Source: Flavobacterium magnum (GTDB lineage Bacteria; Bacteroidota; Bacteroidia; Flavobacteriales; Flavobacteriaceae). Taken from it: a stretch of 64,000 nt of DNA. Numbering within the stretch: the stretch's first letter is position 1; the number at the start of each line of letters is the position of its first letter. Below the pieces are notes generated by a model. The model was not told the origin of the DNA, did not search any database, and was given only the letters and a program-made list of their open reading frames with translations. Location: the NCBI RefSeq assembly GCF_003055625.1, contig NZ_CP028811.1:372001-436000 (forward strand). Reading direction: 5' to 3'. Below are positions 1 to 8,482 of this stretch, piece after piece. The translations under genes and the position numbers were made by a program.

Positions 1-173
1 CAGCAAACCGTAGACTGCGGTTACGAAAACCCGATTTTGACGCGAAAAACGTGATCTTATTTGTCAGAAAATCTTTCTGCCTTTCCGGAAGCTGCTGAAA
101 TTTAATCGGTTAAATGAAAAACAGGCGCCAAGCAAATAAACCGGTTGCGACCTGATTTTTACCCATAAAATCT

Positions 174-181
174 TATATTTG
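174..181 (+). promoter_or_regulatory. -7 promoter box (TATATTTG) of the alpha/beta hydrolase gene
   Basis: TATATTTG matches the Bacteroidota -7 consensus TAnnTTTG. No good -33 TTG lies at the usual distance. Transcription should begin near 188, which places the in-frame GTG at 183 upstream of the transcript and favours the ATG at 207. Bases 1-173 hold no gene I can support; a short stem AACCG/CGGTT lies near the left edge. Confidence 0.5.
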
Positions 182-206
182 CGTGAACGCCAAAAGCCCG
201 ACCATA

Positions 207-971
207 ATGAGCACTGACCTTAAGCAAGAAGGAAGATACAAGTATTACGAAGCCGGCGAAGGCACGCCAATCATTATCCTCCATGGCCTAATGGGCGGAC
301 TCAGCAATTTCGATGGTGTGGCGCAATACTTCCCGCAACATGGCTACAAAGTAGTCATCCCTGAGCTCCCGATTTACACCCAAAGTATCCTAAAGACCAA
401 TGTGAAGGCGTTTGCAAAATATGTGAAGGATTTCATCACGCACAAAGGCTTTGACCGCGTCATTCTTTTGGGTAATTCCCTGGGTGGACACATTGCGCTG
501 TACCACACCAAAATGTATCCCGAAAAAATGACAGCGCTGGTCATCACCGGCAGTTCAGGGTTGTATGAAAGTGCTATGGGCGACAGCTACCCGAGGCGCG
601 GCGACCGTGATTACATCAAGAAAAAGGCAGAAGAAGTTTTTTATGATCCGAAAATAGCCACTCCTGAGATTATCGAGGAGGTTTATACGATGGCCAACGA
701 CCGCATCAAGCTGATTAAGACGCTCACGATTGCCAAAAGTGCCATACGACACAATATGGCCAAGGATTTGCCTAAAATGCATGTCCCTACTTGCATAATC
801 TGGGGAAAGGACGACAAAGTGACGCCGCCGGATGTGGCCGAAGAATTCAACAGGCTGCTCCCGAATTCGGCATTATACTGGATTGACCGATGCGGGCATG
901 CCGCGATGATGGAACATCCCGATGAATTTAACCGACTGATGCACGACTGGCTGAAAGTCCACCATTTTTAA
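207..971 (+). CDS. alpha/beta fold hydrolase
   Basis: Soluble alpha/beta hydrolase of 254 residues. The HG oxyanion motif (LHGLMGG) is near residues 25-31, the nucleophile elbow GNSLGG places the serine at about residue 91, the acid is Asp202 or Asp203 in GKDDKVTPP, and the catalytic His is about 231 in CGHAAMMEHP, so the triad looks intact. The substrate cannot be read from sequence; the fold covers esterases, C-C hydrolases and haloperoxidase-like enzymes. An in-frame GTG at 183 would add eight residues, but the -7 box at 174-181 favours the ATG at 207. engB follows after a 56-nt gap on the same strand, so the two may be cotranscribed. Confidence 0.88.
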   Translation: MSTDLKQEGRYKYYEAGEGTPIIILHGLMGGLSNFDGVAQYFPQHGYKVVIPELPIYTQSILKTNVKAFAKYVKDFITHKGFDRVILLGNSLGGHIALYHTKMYPEKMTALVITGSSGLYESAMGDSYPRRGDRDYIKKKAEEVFYDPKIATPEIIEEVYTMANDRIKLIKTLTIAKSAIRHNMAKDLPKMHVPTCIIWGKDDKVTPPDVAEEFNRLLPNSALYWIDRCGHAAMMEHPDEFNRLMHDWLKVHHF

Positions 972-1027
972 CATCAAATACACAACCGCGGTCCGAAAGA
1001 TGGCGGTTTGTTTTTAATACGAAGCCT

Positions 1028-1642
1028 ATGAAAATCAACACTGCAGAATTTGTCATCAGCAATTCAGATGTCGCGAAATGCCCGAAGGACATGTTACCCG
1101 AATATGCCTTTATTGGGCGTTCGAATGTGGGAAAGTCGTCGTTGATCAATATGCTTACCAACAACAAAAACCTGGCAAAAACGTCTGGAAGGCCGGGAAA
1201 AACGCAGCTCATCAACCATTTCCTGGTGAACAAAAACTGGTTTCTTGTCGACTTGCCGGGTTACGGCTACGCCCGTGTTTCCAAAAAGACAAAGGAAATT
1301 TTCCAGAAATTCATCACCGATTATTTTGAAAAGCGCGAACAGCTCGTATGTGCTTTCATATTGATTGACATCCGTCATGAGGCACAGAAAATCGACCTGG
1401 AATTCATTACTTATATAGGTGAAATCGAGATCCCGATGTGCCTTGTGTTTACCAAAGCCGATAAAATAGGAAAAGTCAAGGCAGACATGGCCGTGGCTGA
1501 TTACCGGAAAAAACTGTTGGCAAACAACTGGGAAGAAATGCCGCCATACTTTATCACCTCATCCTCTGAAGGAAGGGGAAGGGAAGAACTGCTAGAGTAC
1601 ATTGATGGAATCAACCGCGAGATGTTTAAGCAAATCAATTGA
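1028..1642 (+). CDS. engB: ribosome biogenesis GTP-binding protein EngB (YsxC/YihA)
   Basis: TRAFAC-class GTPase of 204 residues, the usual size for EngB, which acts in assembly of the 50S ribosomal subunit. G1/Walker A is GRSNVGKSS at about residues 30-38, the G2 region TSGRPGKTQ is at 52-60, G3 DLPGYG at 75-80, G4 is TKAD and G5 is TSSSEGRG. The R-x-G-K-T-Q segment is typical of this subfamily. The 3' end overlaps the convergent lipoprotein gene by 8 nt (1635-1642). The assignment is secure from motifs and length. Confidence 0.96.
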   Translation: MKINTAEFVISNSDVAKCPKDMLPEYAFIGRSNVGKSSLINMLTNNKNLAKTSGRPGKTQLINHFLVNKNWFLVDLPGYGYARVSKKTKEIFQKFITDYFEKREQLVCAFILIDIRHEAQKIDLEFITYIGEIEIPMCLVFTKADKIGKVKADMAVADYRKKLLANNWEEMPPYFITSSSEGRGREELLEYIDGINREMFKQIN

Positions 1643-2225
1643 ATGATTTCAGATCAAGGTTCAAATCTATGTAATTGGTATACGACCTTACTATGCCCAC
1701 TTCGTCATTCCAATGAATGATGGCATAATTTTCAGGTGAATTGCCATTGTAGGATTTGATTACGGTACATAAAAATGTTCCTGCAGGCACAGTCAGGCTG
1801 GAATTCACGTCAAGCACTTCATATATTTTGGACACGCCGCCCAAATCTTCCTCCCAGTGGTCGCCAGCCACTGCATTTTTCTTATATTCACGCCAAAACG
1901 TGCCTGCCAGGCCATCGTTGGCATCAGAAAGAAGGAAATCTCCTTCCTGATGAAAATAATAACCGGTAGACTCCATAAAACCGCCTAAATCCTCAAAATA
2001 TTCTTCAGTTTTTACCAAAAAGCCCTGTCCGTCACATGGCCCGTATGTTATACGCACGTCCCCGCGCTGCCGGCCTTGGAAAATGTATTTATAAAGCGCC
2101 ACATTTCCCGCCTGTAAAAACGGGATATCGGAATTACAGCTAACACCTCCGTGATCAGCATCGCTACTACAACCCATTGCTAATGCTGTAAGGCCGAAGA
2201 CTACCAGCATGTAAATTCTTTTCAT
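1635..2225 (-). CDS. hypothetical lipoprotein
   Basis: Protein of 196 residues with a type II signal peptide: basic N-terminus, hydrophobic stretch and lipobox LAMGC followed by SSDAD, so probably a membrane-anchored lipoprotein. The mature part is mixed beta-strand-like with many aromatic residues and no motif I recognise. A GTG directly before the ATG (2228) is a possible alternative start. It lies 16 nt downstream of gldC on the same strand, so it may be the last gene of a gldB-gldC-lipoprotein unit. The function is unknown. Confidence 0.75.
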   Translation of the reverse strand: MKRIYMLVVFGLTALAMGCSSDADHGGVSCNSDIPFLQAGNVALYKYIFQGRQRGDVRITYGPCDGQGFLVKTEEYFEDLGGFMESTGYYFHQEGDFLLSDANDGLAGTFWREYKKNAVAGDHWEEDLGGVSKIYEVLDVNSSLTVPAGTFLCTVIKSYNGNSPENYAIIHWNDEVGIVRSYTNYIDLNLDLKSFN

Positions 2226-2241
2226 CACTGACTCTTACAGA

Positions 2242-2574
2242 TCATTTCTTCAAATTCAGCTTCTCTGCAAAATAATCACAGAAATCCTTCATCGTATCGG
2301 TCATCTTATCATCTGCGGTAGCGCGCTGGAACGTATCGGCCATAGCCACGAGCGTCTGGTGGAAAAAGACTTTCATCTCATCGACGGGCATGTCCTTGGT
2401 CCATAAATCGATACGCAGGGTTTCCTGAGCATTGCTGTCCCAGATGGAAAGCATCATGGCTTTGGCTTCTTCGGATTCTACACCGCCATCCTGCGCGGTC
2501 CAGCTTAGTTTCTCGGGCACGCGGTTTTCGTCGAGCTCGACAAGGAATTTTATTTCAGAGGTAATGTTACTCAT
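2242..2574 (-). CDS. gldC: gliding motility protein GldC
   Basis: Soluble acidic protein of 110 residues matching GldC of gliding Bacteroidota, which supports gliding together with the lipoprotein GldB. I recognise the conserved start MSNITSEIKF, the central WTAQDGG and the AMMLSIWD segment. The start at 2574 is chosen over an upstream ATG at 2619 because it gives the family N-terminus and an 8-nt overlap with the end of gldB (2567-2574), which suggests translational coupling. The exact biochemical role of GldC is unknown. No signal peptide is present, so it is probably cytoplasmic. Confidence 0.92.
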   Translation of the reverse strand: MSNITSEIKFLVELDENRVPEKLSWTAQDGGVESEEAKAMMLSIWDSNAQETLRIDLWTKDMPVDEMKVFFHQTLVAMADTFQRATADDKMTDTMKDFCDYFAEKLNLKK

Positions 2575-3544
2575 TTTGGGAAGGTTTGTATTTTGATTTG
2601 TTGAATATTTCTGTGGCATCCATCATCAGCATTTTCTGCAGCGTCACATCAGGATTGTTCTTCATAAAGGAACGCACGATCTGCCAGCCGATCCAGTTGC
2701 CGATCCGTCCTGGACTCTCATTGTCGATTTCAAGGTAAAATTTCGAGAACGGCGCCAGGTTGATGAAACGGCTCAGGAGTTTGATATCCGTACTGTAGAG
2801 GTAGCTTTCTTCAATAAAGTAGCTCCAGATCATGGCTTCGTTCGCCTGCGACCATTTAAGCTGTTCTTCGGTATACCCCATTTTATCGGCGTCGGTGTAA
2901 TCGGGAATTAAAAGGTCTTTCATATACAATTCCTTCCCGCCGTATATCATATGGGCCAGCAGCGTCTTCTCTGTCGGAGGCGGCACCTTGGTTTTGGCGA
3001 ATGCCGACACCAGGTCCGGCATCATCTGTTTGGGCTCAAAGTTCTGCCGGATGTATTTGTCAATGCCCTCATAGAATCTGTGGTCCCTGCCCAGGTACAT
3101 TTCAAGCGAAATCAGCACAATACTGTCCGCATAAATGACCTTGGTATTGTAATCGACCTCGTAAATCATCGTAGTCACTTTCGGCGTCCTGGTTTTCGGA
3201 TAATAAAATTTGATGTGTTTTAAAACTTCTTCTATCTCATGGGTCTGCGCGCTGAAATCGCCGTATTTTTTTTCCACTTCATTATAAAGTTCACGCCATT
3301 GCGGATGCGTCATCTTTTCGATGTATTGCGCATCGCTGACATTCGGCGGAAAAAAAGAGGGGAATTGCCGTTTCAGCCTGGGAAGGTCAGCAGGTTTGGT
3401 TTCGAAAAAAGCTTTGTCAAAGCGTTCAACCTTCAGGGGCTGCAATTGAATTTCGGCCACCTTTTTCTCGACCTCTGATTTTTTTTCGCACGAGTACAGA
3501 GACACCGCTAAACACACTATAAGTAACCTGGAAATTGTTTTCAT
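2567..3544 (-). CDS. gldB: gliding motility lipoprotein GldB
   Basis: Lipoprotein of 325 residues with a signal sequence ending in the lipobox SLYSC. In Flavobacterium johnsoniae GldB is essential for gliding, a process linked to the type IX secretion system. The upstream in-frame ATGs at 3592 and 3589 would place 16 extra residues before the signal peptide, so 3544 is preferred. gldC follows with an 8-nt overlap and nadE is divergent; nadE next to gldB is, to my knowledge, also found in F. johnsoniae. A possible -7 box on this strand at 3699-3706 implies a leader of about 150 nt. Confidence 0.93.
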   Translation of the reverse strand: MKTISRLLIVCLAVSLYSCEKKSEVEKKVAEIQLQPLKVERFDKAFFETKPADLPRLKRQFPSFFPPNVSDAQYIEKMTHPQWRELYNEVEKKYGDFSAQTHEIEEVLKHIKFYYPKTRTPKVTTMIYEVDYNTKVIYADSIVLISLEMYLGRDHRFYEGIDKYIRQNFEPKQMMPDLVSAFAKTKVPPPTEKTLLAHMIYGGKELYMKDLLIPDYTDADKMGYTEEQLKWSQANEAMIWSYFIEESYLYSTDIKLLSRFINLAPFSKFYLEIDNESPGRIGNWIGWQIVRSFMKNNPDVTLQKMLMMDATEIFNKSKYKPSQNE

Positions 3545-3698
3545 AAGGTGATGGATTCTGGCAGCCGCAGCCTCAGCAAACAGCGGCATCAAGCTTCAAA
3601 TATTACAACTTTTCTGACTTAAAGAATAAATTGTTTTGTTAATTTTAGGCGAATTTTATCCTGCCATTGTGTGGTGTAAGGATAAGTGATCCGAGGTG

Positions 3699-3706
3699 CA
3701 AATATA
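3699..3706 (-). promoter_or_regulatory. possible -7 box (TATATTTG) for gldB-gldC
   Basis: Read on the minus strand this is TATATTTG, a full match to TAnnTTTG. It overlaps a weaker plus-strand box (TACATTTC, 3705-3712) that could serve nadE, so the 193-nt gldB-nadE gap would carry back-to-back promoters. Confidence 0.45.
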
Positions 3707-3737
3707 CATTTCAGTTTTTTAAAATTATCCAAATACT

Positions 3738-4550
3738 ATGCAAAAAATGACAGCGGCCGCGGCCGGCAAAGTGAACGAATTTATTGTTGATTGGCTTACG
3801 GCTTACGCCGATAACGCAAAAGTGGGCGGGTTTGTTGTGGGGATTTCAGGAGGGATCGACTCAGCCGTAACCTCAACGCTTTGCGCGCAGACGGGCAAAC
3901 GCGTATTGTGTGTCGAAATGCCGATACATCAGGCGGAAAGCCATGTAAGTCGTGCCAGGGAGCATATATCGCAATTGAAGCGGCGCTTCCCTAACGTGGA
4001 AAGCACGGTGGCAGACCTGACCGAAGTTTTTGAAATGTTTAAAACGAAGGTTACGTCAGACAGTAACGAAGCCAGCCTGAATTTGTCACTGGCCAACACG
4101 CGGGCGCGCTTCAGGATGACGACGTTGTATTATTACGCAGGCATTTATGGGCTTTTGGTGGCCGGAACGGGAAATAAAGTTGAGGATTTCGGGGTCGGGT
4201 TTTTCACCAAGTATGGCGATGGCGGCGTTGATTTGAGTCCGATAGCCGACCTGGTCAAATCAGAAGTCTATGAACTGGGCCGTTTTTTACAGGTGCCCGA
4301 ATCGATACTGACCGCCGCCCCTACCGATGGCTTATTCGGCGACGACCGAACGGATGAGCAACAGATAGGTGCATCGTACGACGAATTGGAGTGGGCCATG
4401 GAAGCAGCAGAACATGGTAAAAGCGCATCGGATTTTTCAGGGCGTGAGCAGGAAGTTTTCGGCATTTACCAAAGGCTGCACCGCAACAATAGGCATAAAA
4501 TGGAACCGATACCCGTGTGTGTGGTTCCAAAAGAATTGAAAGACCGCTGA
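3738..4550 (+). CDS. nadE: ammonia-dependent NAD(+) synthetase NadE
   Basis: Enzyme of 270 residues converting nicotinic acid adenine dinucleotide, ATP and ammonia to NAD+, the last step of NAD biosynthesis. The PP-loop motif SGGIDS is at residues 37-42 and the downstream GTGNKVEDFGVGFFTKYGDG segment with PTDGLF is characteristic. There is no N-terminal glutaminase (nitrilase-like) domain, so it is the short ammonia-dependent form. A second in-frame ATG lies at codon 4. The next gene, a response regulator, starts 47 nt after the stop. Confidence 0.96.
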   Translation: MQKMTAAAAGKVNEFIVDWLTAYADNAKVGGFVVGISGGIDSAVTSTLCAQTGKRVLCVEMPIHQAESHVSRAREHISQLKRRFPNVESTVADLTEVFEMFKTKVTSDSNEASLNLSLANTRARFRMTTLYYYAGIYGLLVAGTGNKVEDFGVGFFTKYGDGGVDLSPIADLVKSEVYELGRFLQVPESILTAAPTDGLFGDDRTDEQQIGASYDELEWAMEAAEHGKSASDFSGREQEVFGIYQRLHRNNRHKMEPIPVCVVPKELKDR

Positions 4551-4597
4551 GTCTTAAAATAAAAACATCTGGAAAAGAATATATAAACACTACGATT

Positions 4598-5227
4598 ATG
4601 ATAAAAGTTGGTATCGCTGATAATCAGCCTGTAGTCCATTTTGGCATAGAATCCTTTTTTAAAGGCCACGACAAAATCAATATTGTAGGCCATTATAACA
4701 ACTTCAACGAATTGGGAAATGTCCTCGGGAATGACAAGCCGGATATCCTGGTACTCGACCTGGAACTTAATGGACTGACCAGCATGAATTTCATCAAATC
4801 GCTCAAGCGCGAGCACCAGGCCGTCAAGATCCTCATTTACAGCAACCTTTCGGAGCAAACCTATACGCCTAATGCGATAAAGGCCGGCGTTTCGGCTTAC
4901 GTACACAAGACCAGCGAACTTGAAGTGCTCGAACACGCCATTCTCAAAGTAAACCAGGGGGAAATAATTTTCAGCGACGATGTCCGAAAGAAATTGCTTG
5001 CGATATCCAAACAGAACAAAAGTGAAAGACTGTACCGCAAATTGTCATCGCGTGAAGTGGAAGTACTGCGGTATCTAAGCGACGGAAAGAAAAACAATGA
5101 GATTGCAAAACTGCTCGATCTGAACGAAAAAACAATCAGTACCTACAAACTCAGGCTGCTCAATAAACTGAATGTGACGAATCTTGTGGATTTGGTCAAC
5201 AAAGCGAAAAAACTCGAAATCGTTTAA
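4598..5227 (+). CDS. LuxR/NarL-family response regulator
   Basis: DNA-binding response regulator of 209 residues. The receiver domain occupies roughly residues 1-120, with the phospho-acceptor Asp at about 54 in DILVLDLE and a conserved Lys in YVHKTSE. A C-terminal LuxR-type helix-turn-helix (about 143-200) contains LSSREVEVLRYLSDG and NEIAKLLDLNEKTIS. The ATG at 4598 gives the standard receiver start; an upstream ATG at 4517 would overlap nadE. No histidine kinase gene is adjacent, so it is an orphan regulator here and its targets are unknown. The end overlaps convergent dnaG by 4 nt. Confidence 0.93.
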   Translation: MIKVGIADNQPVVHFGIESFFKGHDKINIVGHYNNFNELGNVLGNDKPDILVLDLELNGLTSMNFIKSLKREHQAVKILIYSNLSEQTYTPNAIKAGVSAYVHKTSELEVLEHAILKVNQGEIIFSDDVRKKLLAISKQNKSERLYRKLSSREVEVLRYLSDGKKNNEIAKLLDLNEKTISTYKLRLLNKLNVTNLVDLVNKAKKLEIV

Positions 5228-7200
5228 TGATAGCGCGACATCACGCGGCCCAGCTTCGTTGAAAAAAAGTTCACGAGTTTGTAGTAGTCCATGGCGGTAG
5301 ACAGCACTTCGGTATTGTCGGCGTCGGGTTCCTGTGAAATCGTGGCTTTGAGCTCTTCGATAATCCTGTCGACGAGATACCACCGCATCGTCAGGATTGT
5401 TTCAGAAACGTACTGGGCGATGGAGTGATTTTTTTGCTTGACGATGATATTCTGCGCTTCCCAATTGTGTAAGGTTATTTTCTCATCTTCCATCAGGATA
5501 TCGGTAACTTCCTGAGCAAATTCAGCCGGAAGCTGCATCAGGTAATGTTCGGTATTAAACGTTTCGTGTTGTTGAAAATAAGCAATAAGATCGTTGTAAA
5601 TGCCCCTGAACAATTCGTTGGCCAATTCCACCTCGTCTTCCTGCAGGCTTAAGAAAATCCGCCGGTGTACTTTATAAGTCTGCTTCTCAGTAGCATATTC
5701 CACCTCTCCTTCTTCGTTGGTCCTGAGCAACACGTCTTCAAACTCATCTTCGGTATTGCCATACAGCAAAAGGATCTCAATAATTTTACGCTCAAGGCCA
5801 TACAGGATATCCACTTTTGCAATTTCCTGCGGCTGTTCCTCCCGGATTACTTCAAATGCCTGTTGTTCCTGCTTTTGCTTTTTGGCCAGATCACCCATGT
5901 CTTTCTGGACCATCTGCGCCAGCGTACTCACCAACACCTGTTCAGAGATATCCATGATGCGTGAACATTCCTGTATATAAATCTCGCGGCGGATGCGGTC
6001 CGGTATTTTTGAAATGCTTGTAACCATGTCGCGGATCAGGTCGGCTTTCCTGATTGGGTCGTTTTTCGCCTCATCCATCAGCAGTGACGCCTTGAACTGA
6101 ATGAAATCGCGAGAGTTTTCCTCAAGGTACGCCACGAGTTTCTCATATGGCGTCTTACGCGCGAAACTGTCCGGATCTTCGCCTTCCGGGAAGGTGCATA
6201 CCTTTACGTTCATGCCTTCCTCGAGTATCAGGTCGATGCCGCGCACGGAAGCCCGCAGCCCTGCCGCATCACCATCGAAGAGCACTGTGATGTTTTTGGT
6301 AAGCCGGTTAATCAGCCGGATCTGGTCCGGGGTGAGCGCCGTCCCTGAAGAGGCCACGACATTTTCTATCCCTGCCTGGTGAAACTGGATCACATCGGTG
6401 TATCCCTCGACAAGATAACAGTTGTTCTGTTTGGCAATCGCCTGCTTGGCGTGGTTGATGCCGTACAAAACCTTGCTCTTATGGTAAATATCGCTTTCCG
6501 GCGAGTTGACGTATTTGGCGGCTTTCTTATCGTTGGTTAAAATCCTTCCGCCGAAACCCACGGTGCGCCCCGACATGCTTTGAATCGGAAACATCACACG
6601 GCCGCGGAAACGATCGAACTGCTTGTCGTCCTTGACAATGGTAAACCCGGTGCTTTCAAGGAATTCCAGTTTGTAGCCTTTTCCCAGCGCTTCTTTCGTA
6701 AAGGCATCCCAGGATTCCGGCGAAAAGCCGAGACTGAATTTCTTAATGGTCTCTGCCGAAAAGCCTCGTTCCTTAAAATAAGAATATCCGATAGCTTTGC
6801 CTTCTTCGGTATTCAGGAGCACATCGTGGAAATAGTTCTTTGCAAATTCTGAGACTAGGAACATGCTTTCACGTACGTCTGCGATGGCCTTGTCTTCCTG
6901 GCTTTGTTCAGTTTCCTCAATTTCGATATTGTATTTTTTAGCCAGGTAGCGAATGGCTTCAGGATAGGTAAAATGTTCGTGCTCCATGAGAAATGCCACG
7001 ACATTTCCGCCTTTACCCGAACTAAAATCCTTCCAGATCTGCTTGACCGGCGAAACCATAAAGGACGGCGAACGCTCGTCTGAAAAAGGACTTAGCCCCT
7101 TGAAATTGCTACCTGCTCGTTTCAGCTGGACAAAATCGCCAATGACCTCCTCAACACGGGCGGTTTCAAAAACGGTCTCTATGGTATTTTTGGAAATCAT
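5224..7200 (-). CDS. dnaG: DNA primase DnaG with degenerate zinc-binding motif
   Basis: Primase of 658 residues making RNA primers at the replication fork. The order is an N-terminal zinc-ribbon-like domain (about 1-100), the catalytic core with Toprim motifs (LVEGYTDVI and LFDGDAAG), and a C-terminal helicase-interacting region. The zinc ligands of the CHC2 ribbon are all replaced: the usual Cys and His of CPFH are Ser37 and Ser40 (LSPFS), and the two later cysteines are Asp58 and Ser61 (KDFSSGKGG). The fold residues around them (TPSF-like SPSF, SGKGGN) remain. I recall the same replacement in other Flavobacteriaceae. A -7 box sits only 7 nt upstream of the ATG. Confidence 0.95.
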   Translation of the reverse strand: MISKNTIETVFETARVEEVIGDFVQLKRAGSNFKGLSPFSDERSPSFMVSPVKQIWKDFSSGKGGNVVAFLMEHEHFTYPEAIRYLAKKYNIEIEETEQSQEDKAIADVRESMFLVSEFAKNYFHDVLLNTEEGKAIGYSYFKERGFSAETIKKFSLGFSPESWDAFTKEALGKGYKLEFLESTGFTIVKDDKQFDRFRGRVMFPIQSMSGRTVGFGGRILTNDKKAAKYVNSPESDIYHKSKVLYGINHAKQAIAKQNNCYLVEGYTDVIQFHQAGIENVVASSGTALTPDQIRLINRLTKNITVLFDGDAAGLRASVRGIDLILEEGMNVKVCTFPEGEDPDSFARKTPYEKLVAYLEENSRDFIQFKASLLMDEAKNDPIRKADLIRDMVTSISKIPDRIRREIYIQECSRIMDISEQVLVSTLAQMVQKDMGDLAKKQKQEQQAFEVIREEQPQEIAKVDILYGLERKIIEILLLYGNTEDEFEDVLLRTNEEGEVEYATEKQTYKVHRRIFLSLQEDEVELANELFRGIYNDLIAYFQQHETFNTEHYLMQLPAEFAQEVTDILMEDEKITLHNWEAQNIIVKQKNHSIAQYVSETILTMRWYLVDRIIEELKATISQEPDADNTEVLSTAMDYYKLVNFFSTKLGRVMSRYH

Positions 7201-7207
7201 CAGGCAC

Positions 7208-7215
7208 CAAAGTTA
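7208..7215 (-). promoter_or_regulatory. -7 box (TAACTTTG) next to the dnaG start
   Basis: TAACTTTG on the minus strand fits TAnnTTTG and ends 7 nt before the dnaG ATG, implying a very short or absent leader. No -33 TTG lies 19-21 nt upstream, so the call rests on the -7 box alone. Confidence 0.4.
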
Positions 7216-7352
7216 CAAAGTTTAAGGTTCAAACTTTAAAGTTTTTAGCTCATAAACCAGGATCGTACCCGCAGTCCTGATGGAATCGACATCATTCTGA
7301 CACCCAGCCCAGTGGCAGAAGACGCAGCATTCAGCAGGATAAAGCGCAAAAT

Positions 7353-7380
7353 AAAAAGCGCCCCTCTCGAAGCGCCTTCT
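7353..7380 (-). terminator. probable terminator after the outer-membrane protein gene
   Basis: On the minus strand, GGCGCTTC..GGGGCGC is followed by TTTTT. The arms pair through GCGC with a bulge, so the stem is imperfect, but its place 25 nt after the stop and the T-run fit a rho-independent terminator. Confidence 0.5.
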
Positions 7381-7404
7381 ACTATCTAACTCACTTAAAC
7401 AAAA

Positions 7405-8454
7405 TTAATTCAGGTCGAAACGCACCCCTAAGGACACATTGTTCTGTTTCACGGCATTGTCCTTGAACAACGGGTTCAGGTCGTATTTTGCATACAGGCT
7501 GACCTCTCCGTAACCAACATAGGCGCTCAATCCATAGATAAAATCGTTGACGTTGAAGCTGCCTTTGGTCACTTCTTTCGAATCGTATCCGGCGATATCA
7601 TATTTGATAATTTGCTTCGATTTCAGGTTTACCCCGGCGTATCCACCAAGCCCAAGCCGGAAACTTTCATGGGTTTTGTACAGTGTCTTGCCGTCTTTGA
7701 CAGTCGGGCGCGTAAAATCAAACTCAAGGTGCAACGGCACCACCAGGTTGACGTTCCTGAAACGGGAATCCTCCATTTTCACCGGATTGGTTTCCAGGTC
7801 GGTTTGCGAGCCGTTGTCGACAAACATTCTGTTGTCCGTTGGTCGCAGGTTGTTGTACATTAATGACAATCCGTACTTGGCGTGCAGCAGGTTGCTGTTT
7901 TTGGCGATACGCGTATTCCATGACAGCCCCCATTCGTAAAAATGCGAACCCCAATAGCGGTAATCCGATCCTGCAATCGCACCGTCTGTAGCCAGATTGT
8001 TCACCCCAAAGGCGAATACAAACTGTGAGGTTGTCCGCAGCTCACCCGGAACATACGGCTTGCGGCTGTCCCTGATCTTGAATCCGGGAAAATATAAATC
8101 TACCCGATAGCCGTTGTTTGCGGTGTCGCGTTCGGCAATTTTTCCGTCGACCTTATCCTGCACCAGGGCTTTAAGTTCGGATTCTGCGGCAGCGACGCGC
8201 GTTTCGATATTCCTGGCGCGCACTTCTGCGAGCTTGAGTTTCCGTTCATCGGCCTGCGCAGCCGTAATGGTGCCTTTTTCCAAATCCTGGTTGACGAGTT
8301 CGACTTCGTCCCGAAGCATCATTTTTTCTTCTTTTGTAATGTTTTCGATTTTGGCAGCGATGCTTTTTGCCTTGTCCTCAAAGGTTTGCTGGGCGCTCAT
8401 CCTGCTGAAGAACAGGCACAGGAATCCCGCTAAGTAAATGGTAAGATTTCTCAT
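7405..8454 (-). CDS. putative outer-membrane beta-barrel protein with coiled-coil N-terminus
   Basis: Secreted protein of 349 residues. A signal peptide ends near SAQQ (residues 20-23). Residues about 25-110 are charged, heptad-rich and probably coiled coil (KAKSIAAKIENIT, ERKLKLAEVRARN). The rest alternates polar and aromatic residues with Gly/Tyr turns and ends in VSLGVRFDLN, an outer-membrane-strand-like C-terminus. It follows the ECF sigma factor and membrane-protein genes on the same strand (28-nt gap) and may be a target or partner of that regulatory pair. I do not recognise a specific family; a PorT-like or generic OmpA-type barrel is possible. Confidence 0.7.
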   Translation of the reverse strand: MRNLTIYLAGFLCLFFSRMSAQQTFEDKAKSIAAKIENITKEEKMMLRDEVELVNQDLEKGTITAAQADERKLKLAEVRARNIETRVAAAESELKALVQDKVDGKIAERDTANNGYRVDLYFPGFKIRDSRKPYVPGELRTTSQFVFAFGVNNLATDGAIAGSDYRYWGSHFYEWGLSWNTRIAKNSNLLHAKYGLSLMYNNLRPTDNRMFVDNGSQTDLETNPVKMEDSRFRNVNLVVPLHLEFDFTRPTVKDGKTLYKTHESFRLGLGGYAGVNLKSKQIIKYDIAGYDSKEVTKGSFNVNDFIYGLSAYVGYGEVSLYAKYDLNPLFKDNAVKQNNVSLGVRFDLN

Positions 8455-8482
8455 GATTGATGGTTTTAAATTAAATTGATGA

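Noticed and set aside
1..173. Possible partial gene at the left edge
   Set aside because: No start or stop arrangement with coding character on either strand; a divergent neighbour such as mraZ was considered, but no matching sequence is visible.
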